From: Pantoea sp. A4
Lineage (GTDB): Bacteria; Pseudomonadota; Gammaproteobacteria; Enterobacterales; Enterobacteriaceae
Direction of reading: 5' to 3'
Length of the DNA: 64,000 nucleotides
Assembly (NCBI RefSeq): GCF_000295955.2
Contig: NZ_ALXE01000051.1
Location: 23,914-87,913 of the forward strand
In this document: piece after piece, positions 1 through 8,622 of the stretch
Numbering within the stretch: position 1 is the stretch's first letter
Layout of the letters: every line of letters begins with the position of its first letter
The notes under the pieces: model-generated
What the model was told of the DNA's origin: nothing
What the model saw: only the letters and a program-made list of their open reading frames with translations
The model's database searches: none
Position numbers and translations under genes: made by a program

Positions 1-1182
1 CGAATCCACCGCCATCACGGGCAGTACCGGGCCGAAGATCTCCTCCTGCATGATCTCCATCTCCTGACGCACATCGGTCAGCACGGTGGGTTCAAAGAAG
101 AACCCCTGCGTGCCGACGCGTTTGCCGCCGAGAATCACCCTGGCCCCTTGTGCCTGCGCCGCAGCAACTTTCTGTTCCACCCGTTGCAGCGCGGCGGCGC
201 TGATCAGCGGCCCCATATCAATCTCACTCTCTTCAGCCGGGTTGCCAAAACGGACCTGCTGCATGGCCGCGGAAAGGGCACTGATAAAGCGCGGGTAGAT
301 GCCGCGTTGGACATACACCCGCTCTGCACAGTTACATACCTGCCCGGTATTGATGACGCGTGAGCTGACGATAGCCTTTATCGCCAGGTCAAGATCGGCA
401 TCATCCAACACGATAGCCGGCGCTTTCCCCCCCAGTTCCAGCGAAACTTTGGTGACGTTTTGTGCCGCCGCCGCCATGGTGGCCTGACCGGCTCCGACGC
501 TGCCGGTCAGGCTGACCATGCCCACTTTCGGGTTAGCGGCCAGCTCATGGCCCACTTCGGCACTATAGCCATAGACGAAATTGATTACCCCAGCCGGTAA
601 GCCAATCTGTTGAATCACTTCAGCAAACAGTTGCGCGTTGTTTGGCGTCAGTTCGCTGGGTTTAATCACAATGGTATTGCCGGTCACCAGTGCCGGTGCG
701 GCCTTACGGGCGATGAGAAAGAACGGGAAGTTCCACGGCAAAATGCCGGTGGTGACGCCGATGGCTTTTTTAAACACAAAGATATTTTCATTCGGGCGGT
801 CGCTGTTAATGATTTCGCCTTCATAGCGGCGTGCCCAACCCGCCATATAGTCGAGATAGTCGGCGGTAAACAGCACTTCGGTCTGGGCCAGCGCCTGCGT
901 TTTTCCGCCTTCTGCCACGATAGTGGCGCTGATTTCACTGGCACGCTGACGGATCCCCGCAGCAATTTTTTGCAGCCAGATGCCGCGTTGCTGGGCGGGC
1001 AAGGCTTCCCATGCAGGCTGTGCTTGTTCCGCCGCTGAGATCGCAACCTGGGCCTGATACGCGCTGCCCTGAGGGATACGCGAAATCAGCGTTTCTGTTG
1101 CGGGGTTGATGACTTCAATCCATTTGTCATTTTCGCCACTGACAAACTGGCCGTTAATGTAGTGCTGCAGGTGCTGGGTCAT
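1..1182 (-). CDS. aldA: Lactaldehyde dehydrogenase AldA (3' end outside window)
   Basis: NAD-dependent aldehyde dehydrogenase that oxidises L-lactaldehyde, the product of rhamnose and fucose breakdown, to lactate. The frame is open from the ATG at 1182 to the left edge, giving 394 residues of an expected ~479. The N-terminus carries the family stretch WIEVINPATE. The ALDH active-site motif GQVCNCAER is present, with the nucleophile at about Cys283. The last visible residues (EEIFGPVLPV) match the conserved C-terminal catalytic-domain motif, so no break is seen. It lies back to back with rhaT, and a RhaS-type operator upstream (1247-1295) supports a role in rhamnose use. Identification by recalled similarity to E. 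coli AldA is strong. Confidence 0.93.
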   Translation of the reverse strand, partial: MTQHLQHYINGQFVSGENDKWIEVINPATETLISRIPQGSAYQAQVAISAAEQAQPAWEALPAQQRGIWLQKIAAGIRQRASEISATIVAEGGKTQALAQTEVLFTADYLDYMAGWARRYEGEIINSDRPNENIFVFKKAIGVTTGILPWNFPFFLIARKAAPALVTGNTIVIKPSELTPNNAQLFAEVIQQIGLPAGVINFVYGYSAEVGHELAANPKVGMVSLTGSVGAGQATMAAAAQNVTKVSLELGGKAPAIVLDDADLDLAIKAIVSSRVINTGQVCNCAERVYVQRGIYPRFISALSAAMQQVRFGNPAEESEIDMGPLISAAALQRVEQKVAAAQAQGARVILGGKRVGTQGFFFEPTVLTDVRQEMEIMQEEIFGPVLPVMAVDS

Positions 1183-1246
1183 GGCAAATCTCCACGGTGC
1201 TGGGTTTGTTAATCCGGTTTAGCGTGGCGCAGCGGGTGCTTTGCTG

Positions 1247-1315
1247 CCTTTGTCTGGGTGCCAGTGCGCCGGGCAGTTTGGCAGCCATCCGTCATTTGAC
1301 GTGATGGGCTTTGCA
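1247..1315 (-). promoter_or_regulatory. Putative RhaS operator and CRP site for aldA
   Basis: Two inverted 17-bp half-sites, 1247-1263 (CCTTTGT....TGCCA) and 1279-1295 (TGGCAG...), are separated by 15 bp. A weak CRP-like 16-mer (CGTGA-N6-TTGCA, 1300-1315) follows after a 4-bp gap. Spacing is identical to the rhaBAD and rhaT promoters in this window, read on the minus strand towards aldA. The -10 element is poor (near 1221-1226). Inference from internal comparison. Confidence 0.6.
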
Positions 1316-1441
1316 TTCAGCAGGTTTTGTCGTGAAAACGGCCATCGGCTTTGTGCGAGCGCACACAGTAGGCGTGATAAAAACATGAATAATAAGGCAC
1401 TTATCTGCGCTAATGGCCCATGCGGCTGAGATAGTTGAATT

Positions 1442-1537
1442 TGTGATCGCGCAGCAGGCGAGTCACCAGATTTTGCCACAGCAACCGGGTTCCCGGCAGC
1501 CATTCAAAGGCTGAGCGATTCCTGAGCAACGTAGACT
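1442..1537 (+). promoter_or_regulatory. rhaT promoter: CRP site, RhaS operator, -10
   Basis: A CRP half-consensus TGTGA begins at 1442 (16-mer to 1457; right half poor). Four bp later comes a 17-bp half-site (1462-1478, ending TGCCA), a 15-bp spacer and the inverted half-site 1494-1510 (GGCAG...AAGG). A TAGACT -10 box is at 1532-1537, about 21 bp further. Layout and the -10 sequence match the rhaBAD and rhaSR promoters here. The rest of 1183-1597 holds no gene. Confidence 0.65.
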
Positions 1538-1597
1538 GCCTGCGATATCGGGAGAGCTGCACTCTCCTGTGGGCCGCAATCTGACGAAGGAATAACA

Positions 1598-2632
1598 ATG
1601 AACAGTGCCATTCTTGCAGGTATCTTCTGGCATTTGGTGGGGGCGGCCAGTGCCGCCTGTTTTTATGCCCCTTTTAAACAGGTCAAACGCTGGTCATGGG
1701 AAACCATGTGGTCGGTGGGCGGTGTCATGTCGTGGCTGATTTTACCCTGGGCGGTCAGTGCCACGCTGTTACCGGATTTTTGGGCCTATTACAGCAGCTT
1801 TAGTCTTGCGCAGCTGTTACCGGTGTTCCTGTTTGGCGCGATGTGGGGTGTCGGCAATATTAACTACGGTTTGACCATGCGCTACCTCGGCATGTCGATG
1901 GGGATTGGTATTGCCATCGGCGTGACGCTGGTGGTGGGGACGCTGATGACGCCGCTGTTACAGGGGCGTTTTGCCGAGCTGTTTGCTTCAACCGGCGGAC
2001 GTTTAACGCTGTTGGGTGTACTGGTCGCCCTGATTGGCGTCGGTATCGTGACCCGTGCCGGGCTGTTAAAAGAGCGCGCGCTGGGGATCAACGCGCAGGA
2101 GTTTAATCTGAAGAAGGGACTGGTGCTGGCGGTGATCTGCGGCATTTTCTCCGCCGGGATGTCATTTGCCATGGATGCGGCGAAGCCGATGCATGAGGCG
2201 GCTGCGCAATTAGGCATTAATCCGCTGTATGTGGCGCTGCCTAGCTATGTGGTGATCATGGGCGGCGGTGCAGTGGTGAATCTGGCGTACTGTTTCTTCC
2301 GTCTCGCCACCCGACCTGAGCTTTCGGTACGTCAGGACTTCTCCGTGGCTCGTCCGCTGTTGCTGGCCAACGTGGCGTTTGCCGTGCTGGGTGGCACCAT
2401 GTGGTATCTGCAGTTCTTCTTCTATGCCTGGGGCCACGCCAAAATCCCGGCGCAGTACGATTTTGTCAGTTGGATGCTGCACATGAGCCTGTATGTGTTG
2501 TGCGGCGGCCTGGTCGGCTTAGTAATGAAAGAGTGGAAAGCGGTGGGACGCCGTCCCGTGGGGGTGCTGTCAATTGGCTGTGTGGTGATTATCATCGCGG
2601 CCAATATCGTGGGCCTGGGAATGGCGAACTGA
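1598..2632 (+). CDS. rhaT: L-rhamnose-proton symporter RhaT
   Basis: Inner-membrane symporter importing L-rhamnose with a proton. The 344 residues match the length and almost the whole sequence I recall for E. coli RhaT, including GAASAACFYAPFK near the N-terminus, the repeated glycine-rich helices (MGIGIAIG), and MWYLQFFFYAWGHA around residue 267. About ten hydrophobic segments span the protein. The ATG at 1598 has a GAAGGA ribosome site 8-13 bp upstream. It is a single-gene unit convergent with rhaR, with its own CRP/RhaS-type promoter at 1442-1537. Confidence 0.96.
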   Translation: MNSAILAGIFWHLVGAASAACFYAPFKQVKRWSWETMWSVGGVMSWLILPWAVSATLLPDFWAYYSSFSLAQLLPVFLFGAMWGVGNINYGLTMRYLGMSMGIGIAIGVTLVVGTLMTPLLQGRFAELFASTGGRLTLLGVLVALIGVGIVTRAGLLKERALGINAQEFNLKKGLVLAVICGIFSAGMSFAMDAAKPMHEAAAQLGINPLYVALPSYVVIMGGGAVVNLAYCFFRLATRPELSVRQDFSVARPLLLANVAFAVLGGTMWYLQFFFYAWGHAKIPAQYDFVSWMLHMSLYVLCGGLVGLVMKEWKAVGRRPVGVLSIGCVVIIIAANIVGLGMAN

Positions 2633-2650
2633 TCGACCTGACAACAGCGT

Positions 2651-2681
2651 GCCAGCCGCAGGGGCAGAATGCAGGGCTGGC
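2651..2681. terminator. Inverted repeat between rhaT and rhaR
   Basis: Arms GCCAGCC (2651-2657) and GGCTGGC (2675-2681) with a 17-base loop lie between the convergent rhaT and rhaR stop codons. There is no strong T tract, so this is only a possible terminator or transcript 3' end. Confidence 0.3.
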
Positions 2682-2697
2682 CGATGTAAAGTGGGTG

Positions 2698-3567
2698 TCA
2701 GGTGAGACGGCAAGGCAACCCAGCGGGACGAGCAGAAGCGATAAACTGCTGCCGCCAGGCGCTGGGTGTCAGGCCGGTTTCGCGCATAAACACCGCAGAG
2801 AAGTAGTTGCTGTCATCAAAGCCGCAGCGGGCGGCGATTTCACTGATCAAACACTCTCGCGTCCGCAGCAGATACTTCGCTTGGCACAGTTGCAGTTGAC
2901 GCAGATAATGGCTGGGTGTCATCCCGGTATGCTGGCGAAACAGCTGTTTCAGCGCACGCTCGCTGAGTTGATTCTGCTGACAAAAACCCGTCAGATCGAA
3001 AGGGCGGTCAATTGACCCCTGGAGTGCCGACATCAGCAAATCCAGCTGCTCGCCTTCGGGCAGTGCCCAGGGGCGGTCGGCGGCGTAGACGTGGCGGCGT
3101 AAAATCAGCGCCAACTGCAAAAACAGTGCCTCCGCGAGCTGAATGGAGAGAGGATCATTCTTACGGCATTCCCGCTCTAACTGGGTGACAACCCCACGCG
3201 CTAACGCCAGCCCGCGCGTGGTGAGACGCCAGCACACCGGGCTTTCCGCTGTGCGCGCCGGGATCAGTTGCGCCCAGTCAATGCCGAGGGAAAACCGGTC
3301 ACGGCAGTAGAGGATATTATCCAGTACCAGATCGTGCACGCTGTCGTAGCTGTGGCAGTCATCATCCTGGATAAAAAACACATCCCCACAGGTGACCAGC
3401 CATGGACGGTCGTTATGCACATGTAAGCCGTTTCCGCGCCAGACAATAACAATTTCGCTGAACGTGTGGCGATGTGCCGGAAAAGAGGGCTGAGGCAGGC
3501 GCTCAGCCACCGTGACCGGCAGCGTATCACCAGGAAAATAATCCTCACGCTGTAGGATCAGCGACAT
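2698..3567 (-). CDS. rhaR: Rhamnose regulator RhaR (AraC family)
   Basis: Rhamnose-responsive activator that switches on the rhaSR operon. The 289-residue protein has an N-terminal cupin-type sugar-binding half (FPAHRHTFSEIVIVWRGNG near residue 30) and a C-terminal AraC double helix-turn-helix (ERALKQLFRQHTGMTPSHYL, then EIAARCGFDDSNYFS near the C-terminus). AAGGAG precedes the ATG at 3567. It follows rhaS by 11 bp in the same transcript and converges on rhaT, the order known from E. coli. It is distinguished from its paralogue RhaS by position and by its closer fit to RhaR. Confidence 0.93.
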   Translation of the reverse strand: MSLILQREDYFPGDTLPVTVAERLPQPSFPAHRHTFSEIVIVWRGNGLHVHNDRPWLVTCGDVFFIQDDDCHSYDSVHDLVLDNILYCRDRFSLGIDWAQLIPARTAESPVCWRLTTRGLALARGVVTQLERECRKNDPLSIQLAEALFLQLALILRRHVYAADRPWALPEGEQLDLLMSALQGSIDRPFDLTGFCQQNQLSERALKQLFRQHTGMTPSHYLRQLQLCQAKYLLRTRECLISEIAARCGFDDSNYFSAVFMRETGLTPSAWRQQFIASARPAGLPCRLT

Positions 3568-3578
3568 TCACAGGCTCC

Positions 3579-4391
3579 TTATGCCATTTGCTGACGCTCG
3601 GTGCGCGGTGCGCAACCAAATTCGCGGCGAAACAGGGTCGAAAAATGATTACTGTCGCCAAAACCGCAGTGAAAAGCGATATCCGTGATACGCATTTCAC
3701 TGTGGCGCAGCAGATGACGCGCTTGTAACAGGCGTAAACGATTCAAATACCGTTGTGGGGTATGGCCGGTCTGCTGTTTCATCTGGCGGTGCAGCGTGCG
3801 CAGCGACAGAGAAAAACGGTCAGCCAGCACCTCCCAACAGACCTCCTCACTGTAATGTTCAGTCAACCACTCCAGCAAGCGATGCAGACGCGCTTCCTGA
3901 TCTTCCCCGTGCAAATTGCGAGCTGCATCACGCAGCAGCAGGAGCAACTGCAAAAAAAGCTGTTCCTGCTGCGCCTGGCGCTCAAGTGACCAGCTGCCGT
4001 CCGGCTTCATCGCTGCCACCAGCGCCAGTCCTTGCTGCATCACACGTTGATTGATACGCCACTGTGCGCTGGCGTCGCTGTCAGGCAGCAGATCCTGTAG
4101 CCCGGAGAGAAAGCGGAAAGCATTCGGCCCGCGATACAACACATTGGTCAGACAGAGGTTGCTGGTTTGCTCATATAAGTGCCGGTCGTGGTCACGAATA
4201 AAGCAGACCGAGCCTGCGCTCAACGTCTGCGGCTGGCCGTTGAAAACGTGGATGCCAGAACCCTGTTCAACCAGCACGATCTCGCAAAAATCATGGTGAT
4301 GCTCAGGAAAAGCCTGTTGGGGGACACGGGGTTCCACCGCAATGGAAAAATTACCTGCCGGGAAAAAATCCGCGCTATGTAATACGGTCAT
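3579..4391 (-). CDS. rhaS: Rhamnose regulator RhaS (AraC family)
   Basis: Activator of rhaBAD and rhaT that binds L-rhamnose. The start is placed at 4391 because MTVLHSADFFP aligns with E. coli RhaS and GGAGG sits just upstream; an in-frame ATG eight codons earlier lacks these features. The 270 residues hold the cupin ligand domain (FPEHHHDFCEIVLVEQG) and a C-terminal AraC DNA-binding domain (LSLRTLHRQMKQQTGHTPQRYL; DIAFHCGFGDSNHFS). It is the first gene of rhaSR, divergent from rhaB across a 292-bp control region that carries both promoters. Confidence 0.94.
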   Translation of the reverse strand: MTVLHSADFFPAGNFSIAVEPRVPQQAFPEHHHDFCEIVLVEQGSGIHVFNGQPQTLSAGSVCFIRDHDRHLYEQTSNLCLTNVLYRGPNAFRFLSGLQDLLPDSDASAQWRINQRVMQQGLALVAAMKPDGSWSLERQAQQEQLFLQLLLLLRDAARNLHGEDQEARLHRLLEWLTEHYSEEVCWEVLADRFSLSLRTLHRQMKQQTGHTPQRYLNRLRLLQARHLLRHSEMRITDIAFHCGFGDSNHFSTLFRREFGCAPRTERQQMA

Positions 4392-4426
4392 GATTGCCTC
4401 CATGGTGATTAACACCTGTGTAACCG

Positions 4427-4501
4427 AGTCTAAACAACGGCCTGTGGGCTGACCTTGAAAATTTCACCGTAAAACGCAGGAAAGCTGCGCGTAATTCAAG
4501 A
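4427..4501 (-). promoter_or_regulatory. rhaSR promoter with putative RhaR operator
   Basis: On the minus strand a TAGACT -10 box lies at 4432-4427. Exactly 20 bp upstream is a 17-bp half-site (4453-4469, CCTT...CACCG). A weaker inverted copy sharing TTCAAG lies at 4485-4501 after a 15-bp spacer. The geometry equals the RhaS promoters; assignment to RhaR is inferred from E. coli, where RhaR controls rhaSR. Confidence 0.55.
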
Positions 4502-4558
4502 ATTTCGCCTGGGCTGTTAAAACTGCGGTGGCAGTCACATCCTCGATCTTCCTCAGTT

Positions 4559-4653
4559 TGTGATCTGTTTCACGAACACCTTTGTGCATCTGCCACGCGT
4601 AAATGGCGTCTGGCAGATAGCGGAAGGTGGCCGGTGGCCGCGCTCCGTAGGCT
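4559..4653 (+). promoter_or_regulatory. rhaBAD promoter: CRP site, RhaS operator, -10
   Basis: A good CRP site, TGTGA-N6-TCACG, is at 4559-4574. Four bp later are two inverted 17-bp half-sites, 4579-4595 (CCTTTGTGCATCTGCCA) and 4611-4627 (TGGCAGATAGCGGAAGG), with an exact ATCTGCCA/TGGCAGAT inverted repeat. The -10 TAGGCT (4648-4653) sits 20 bp after the second half-site, the same distance as in my recollection of the E. coli rhaBAD promoter. Strong by internal and family comparison. Confidence 0.8.
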
Positions 4654-4683
4654 AACCCCATGACTACAGAGGGTGAAGCCGTT

Positions 4684-6165
4684 ATGAGTACGCGCAATAT
4701 CGTGGCGATTGATTTAGGTGCTTCCAGCGGGCGAGTGATGCTGGCGCAATGGCAGCCGGCGGAGCAGCGCATGGTGCTGCGTGAAGTTAGACGTTTTGTG
4801 AATCAGCGACGCTATCAGGCCGGTTATGACTGCTGGGATCTGGACAGCCTGGAAGACGAAATTCGGGCAGGTCTGGCGCAGCTGGAAACCGAAGGCGTGG
4901 CCATCGACAGCATTGGCATTGACACCTGGGGCGTGGATTTGGTGCTGCTGGATGCACAAGGTGAACGCGTGGGTGCCGCCGTAAGCTATCGCGATCCGCG
5001 CACACAGGGTGTGATGCAGCAGGCGATACAGCAATGGGGAGTTGCGGCCCTGTATCGTAAAACCGGCATTCAGTTTCTACCGTTCAACACGTTATATCAG
5101 CTGCGTGCACTGCATCAGCAGCAGCCAGACTGGGTAGCGCAGGTGAAACATGCGCTGCTGATACCCGACTATTTCCACTATCGTCTGACCGGCAACCTTC
5201 ACTGGGAATACACCAACGCCACCACCACACAACTGCTCAACCTCCACAGTGGCGAGTGGGACAGAGAGTTACTGGCGTGGGCGGGCGTTAATGCCAGTTG
5301 GTTTGGCAACATCCAGCCACCGGGTCAGACGGTTGGCCACTGGCGTAGCCCGCAGGGACGTGACGTGCCGGTGATTGCCGTCGCCACGCACGATACCGCC
5401 AGCGCGGTTCTGGCGACGCCCCTTGAGCATGACCATGCGGCGTATCTCTGCTCAGGAACCTGGTCACTGATGGGCTTTGAAAGTCTCCAGCCTTACACCG
5501 ATGCCGCCGCACTGCGCGCCAACGTGACCAACGAAGGCGGGGCGGAGGGGTATCGCGTACTGAAAAACATCATGGGACTGTGGCTGTTACAGCGCGTGTG
5601 TACCGAACTGGCGATTGATGATCTGCCCGCGCTGGTGAGTGAGGCGCAGCAACAGCCTGCCTGTCGTTGGCTGATCAATCCCAACGCGAGCCGTTTTATC
5701 AACCCCGACAACATGGTCGCTGAAATTCAGAACGCCTGTGCCGAACAGGGGATGCCGGTGCCACAGTCAGCAGCCGCGCTGGCACGCTGTATTTTTGACA
5801 GCCTGGCGCTGCTCTACCGTCACACCTTACAGGAACTGGGGCAGTTACGCGGCGCGGCCTTCAGCCAACTGCATGTGGTAGGAGGGGGGTGTCAGAACCG
5901 TTTTCTCAATCAACTGACCGCCGATGCCTGTGGCGTGCCGGTGCTGGCAGGTCCCGTTGAGGCTTCCACGCTGGGCAATGTCGGCTGTCAACTGATGGCC
6001 GTCGCCGCTCTGGCCGATGTGCCCGCGTTACGCCAGGCCATTCGGCAAAACTTTCCGTTAGAAACCTTTACCCCACAATCGGGCAGCACCTTTGATGCCT
6101 GCCAGGTGCGCTTTGCAGCACTGTGCCAACCCATGAAGGAACTCGCTTATGACAAAGCTGATTGA
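4684..6165 (+). CDS. rhaB: Rhamnulokinase RhaB
   Basis: Phosphorylates L-rhamnulose to L-rhamnulose 1-phosphate with ATP in the cytoplasm. The 493-residue FGGY kinase begins NIVAIDLGASSGRVMLA (phosphate-binding loop), with the substrate motif IDTWGVD near residue 85 and the C-terminal ATPase motif VVGGGCQNRFLNQLTADA around residue 400. I chose ATG 4684 because AGAGGGTG precedes it and the protein then begins as in E. coli; an ATG at 4660 is possible. It is first in rhaBADM and overlaps rhaA by 17 bp. Confidence 0.95.
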   Translation: MSTRNIVAIDLGASSGRVMLAQWQPAEQRMVLREVRRFVNQRRYQAGYDCWDLDSLEDEIRAGLAQLETEGVAIDSIGIDTWGVDLVLLDAQGERVGAAVSYRDPRTQGVMQQAIQQWGVAALYRKTGIQFLPFNTLYQLRALHQQQPDWVAQVKHALLIPDYFHYRLTGNLHWEYTNATTTQLLNLHSGEWDRELLAWAGVNASWFGNIQPPGQTVGHWRSPQGRDVPVIAVATHDTASAVLATPLEHDHAAYLCSGTWSLMGFESLQPYTDAAALRANVTNEGGAEGYRVLKNIMGLWLLQRVCTELAIDDLPALVSEAQQQPACRWLINPNASRFINPDNMVAEIQNACAEQGMPVPQSAAALARCIFDSLALLYRHTLQELGQLRGAAFSQLHVVGGGCQNRFLNQLTADACGVPVLAGPVEASTLGNVGCQLMAVAALADVPALRQAIRQNFPLETFTPQSGSTFDACQVRFAALCQPMKELAYDKAD

Positions 6166-7405
6166 ACAGGCTTATGAACTGGCGCGCGAGCGCTTTGCCG
6201 CCGTTGGCGTTGATACCGAACAGGCGCTGGCGCGTCTGGATACCCTTCCCGTCTCGATGCACTGCTGGCAGGGGGATGACGTGCGTGGGTTTGAAAACCC
6301 GCAGGGAGCTTTAACCGGCGGGATTCAGGCGACCGGCAACTACCCAGGAAGAGCGCGTAACGCAACCGAACTGCGTGCCGATCTGGATAAAGCCATGTCA
6401 CTGATCCCCGGCCCTAAGCGCCTTAACCTGCATGCCATCTACCTGGAAAGCGATCGCCCGGTGGCGCGGGATGCCATCGAACCCCAGCATTTTGCTCACT
6501 GGGTCGAGTGGGCAAAGCAGCATCAGTTGGGGCTGGATTTCAATCCCACCTGTTTCTCTCATCCCCTAAGTGAAGACGGGTTTACCCTGGCACACCGTGA
6601 TAAGGCTATTCGCCAGTTCTGGATCGACCACTGCAAAGCCAGTCGTCATATCTCGGCCTCTTTTGGCAAGCAGTTGGGCTCCCCCTCCGTCATGAATGTC
6701 TGGGTGCCTGATGGTATGAAAGATCTCACCGTCGATCGCTTTGCGCCACGTCAGCGATTAATGACAGCGCTGGATGACATCTTCAGTGAAAAACTGGATC
6801 CGCACCATCATCTGGATGCGGTAGAGAGCAAGCTGTTTGGTATTGGTGCGGAGAGTTACACCGTGGGATCGGGCGAGTTTTGCCTTGGCTATGCCACCAG
6901 CCGCCAGGTGGGACTGACGCTGGACGCGGGACATTTCCATCCTACTGAAGTGATCTCCGACAAAATCTCAGCTGCCGCGTTGTATGTGCCGCGTTTGCTG
7001 CTGCACGTTAGCCGCCCGGTACGCTGGGACAGCGACCATGTGGTGCTGCTGGATGATGAAACCCAGGCGATTGCCCATGAAATCGTACGTCAGCAGCTGT
7101 TCGACAAAGTGCACATCGGTCTCGACTTCTTCGATGCTTCGATCAATCGCATCGCGGCCTGGGTTATTGGCACGCGCAACGCGAAAAAAGCACTGCTGCG
7201 CGCCCTGCTGGAGCCGACAGATCAGCTGCGCCAGCTGGAAAATCGGGCGGATTACACCTCACGCCTGGCCCTGCTGGAAGAGCAAAAATCGCTGCCGTGG
7301 CAGGCGGTGTGGGAATCCTGGTGCTTGCGTAATGATGTCCCGGCGGACGCCCGCTGGCTGAACGAAGTACACCACTATCAACAACATATTCTGAGCCAAC
7401 GTTAA
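6149..7405 (+). CDS. rhaA: L-rhamnose isomerase RhaA
   Basis: Metal-dependent isomerase converting L-rhamnose to L-rhamnulose, the first step of the pathway. The 418 residues align end to end with E. coli RhaA (419): SMHCWQGDDV near residue 33, GGIQATGNYPG, the metal-site region HHHLDAVESKLFGIGAESY around 215-235, and LDAGHFHPTEVISDKIS with Asp and His ligands. The start overlaps the 3' end of rhaB, implying coupled translation, and rhaD follows after 9 bp. No unusual features. Confidence 0.96.
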   Translation: MTKLIEQAYELARERFAAVGVDTEQALARLDTLPVSMHCWQGDDVRGFENPQGALTGGIQATGNYPGRARNATELRADLDKAMSLIPGPKRLNLHAIYLESDRPVARDAIEPQHFAHWVEWAKQHQLGLDFNPTCFSHPLSEDGFTLAHRDKAIRQFWIDHCKASRHISASFGKQLGSPSVMNVWVPDGMKDLTVDRFAPRQRLMTALDDIFSEKLDPHHHLDAVESKLFGIGAESYTVGSGEFCLGYATSRQVGLTLDAGHFHPTEVISDKISAAALYVPRLLLHVSRPVRWDSDHVVLLDDETQAIAHEIVRQQLFDKVHIGLDFFDASINRIAAWVIGTRNAKKALLRALLEPTDQLRQLENRADYTSRLALLEEQKSLPWQAVWESWCLRNDVPADARWLNEVHHYQQHILSQR

Positions 7406-7414
7406 GGACATATT

Positions 7415-8257
7415 ATGCACGCAATTCTTTCTTCCTGGTTTGTGCAGGGAATGGTCAAGGCCACCAGCGATATGTGGCTGAAAGGCTGGGATGAGCGCAA
7501 CGGGGGTAACATCAGTCTGCGCCTGCTGGACGAAGAGGTTCAGCCGTTCTCGGCGGATTTCTACGACGAACCGCGCTGCGTTGAACTGTCTCAACCGGCC
7601 CCCGCCCTGGCCAACTGCTGGTTTCTGGTGACCGGGTCGGGCAAATTCTTCCGTAATGTGCAGTGCGATCCGGCGGACAGCCTGGTGCTGTTACAGGTGG
7701 ACGATCGTGGGCTGTCCTACAAAATCCATTGGGGATTAAGCAATGGCGGCCTGCCGACCTCAGAGCTGGCTTCACACTTCCAGTCGCACAGCGTGCGTAA
7801 AGTGAACTCACAGGGGCAGGATCGGGTGATTATGCACTGCCATGCAACCCACTTTATGGCCCTGAGTTATGTGGTGGAGTTGGATTCCGCGCGCTTTACG
7901 CGTTTGCTGTGGGAGGGCAGTACCGAATGTCTGGTGGTGTTCCCGGATGGCGTCGGCATTCTGCCGTGGATGGTGCCGGGCACCGACGAAATTGGTCGCG
8001 CCACGGCAGAAAAAATGGCGCAGCACAGCCTGGTAATGTGGCCGTTCCACGGCATTTTTGCCGCAGGACCGACGCTGGATGAAACCTTTGGCCTGATTGA
8101 TACAGCGGAGAAATCCTCGCAGGTGATCGTCAACGTGCTGGCGATGGGGGGAATCCGTCAGAGCATTACCACTGAACAGTTGATTGCACTCGGCAAACGT
8201 TTTGGCGTACAGCCGTGGCAGGCAGCCATTGATGTCGGGCCAGCCCGTGTTGCGTAA
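7415..8257 (+). CDS. rhaD: Rhamnulose-1-phosphate aldolase RhaD
   Basis: Class II zinc aldolase that splits L-rhamnulose 1-phosphate into dihydroxyacetone phosphate and L-lactaldehyde; the latter is the substrate of AldA at the left of the window. The 280 residues carry the metal motif MHCHAT (His141, His143) and a third His at 212 (WPFHGIF), the positions known for the E. coli enzyme. GWDERNGGN near residue 28 is the phosphate-binding region. An AAGGA ribosome site lies 9 bp before the ATG. It overlaps rhaM by 11 bp. Confidence 0.95.
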   Translation: MHAILSSWFVQGMVKATSDMWLKGWDERNGGNISLRLLDEEVQPFSADFYDEPRCVELSQPAPALANCWFLVTGSGKFFRNVQCDPADSLVLLQVDDRGLSYKIHWGLSNGGLPTSELASHFQSHSVRKVNSQGQDRVIMHCHATHFMALSYVVELDSARFTRLLWEGSTECLVVFPDGVGILPWMVPGTDEIGRATAEKMAQHSLVMWPFHGIFAAGPTLDETFGLIDTAEKSSQVIVNVLAMGGIRQSITTEQLIALGKRFGVQPWQAAIDVGPARVA

Positions 8258-8561
8258 GGCGTTTGTGATGCAGGTCAACCCGGACTGCCATGATGAGTAC
8301 GCGCGTCGGCATAACCCCATCTGGCCGGAGCTGGCGCAAACGTTAAAAAACCACGGGGCGCACCACTACGCAATCTGGCTGGATGCCCAGCGTAACCTGC
8401 TGTTTGCCACGGTGGAGATTGAGTCGGAAGCGCGTTGGCAGGCGATTGCGGCAACGGAAGTGTGCCAGCGATGGTGGGCTTCGATGGCCGCGTTAATGCC
8501 CTCAAATGCGGATAACAGCCCGCAAAGCCGCGAGTTGACGCAGGTGTTTTGGCTGGAATAG
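8247..8561 (+). CDS. rhaM: L-rhamnose mutarotase RhaM
   Basis: Interconverts the alpha and beta anomers of L-rhamnose. Starting at the GTG at 8247 inside the rhaD 3' end gives 104 residues, exactly the E. coli length, with RKAFVMQVNP at the N-terminus and the active-site stretch RRHNPIWPEL near residues 20-30; the C-terminal VCQRWW motif is present. An ATG at 8232 in the same frame would add five residues and cannot be excluded. Last gene of the rhamnose operon, followed by a strong terminator. Confidence 0.9.
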   Translation: MLRKAFVMQVNPDCHDEYARRHNPIWPELAQTLKNHGAHHYAIWLDAQRNLLFATVEIESEARWQAIAATEVCQRWWASMAALMPSNADNSPQSRELTQVFWLE

Positions 8562-8577
8562 CCACAGCGTTCCCATG

Positions 8578-8608
8578 AAAAAAGCACCCATGTGGGTGCT
8601 TTTTTTTG
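8578..8608. terminator. Bidirectional intrinsic terminator after rhaM
   Basis: Perfect stem AAAGCACCCA / TGGGTGCTTT with a 2-base loop, flanked by As on the left and eight Ts on the right. It can terminate rhaBADM on the plus strand and sotB on the minus strand. Confidence 0.9.
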
Positions 8609-8622
8609 CGCGGGTCAAAGGC

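Noticed and set aside
1352..1365. TGTGCG-AG-CGCACA palindrome as a CRP site between aldA and rhaT
   Set aside because: The half-sites are two bases too close for CRP (4 instead of 6 between pentamers), and better CRP candidates sit at the conserved distance from the RhaS repeats.
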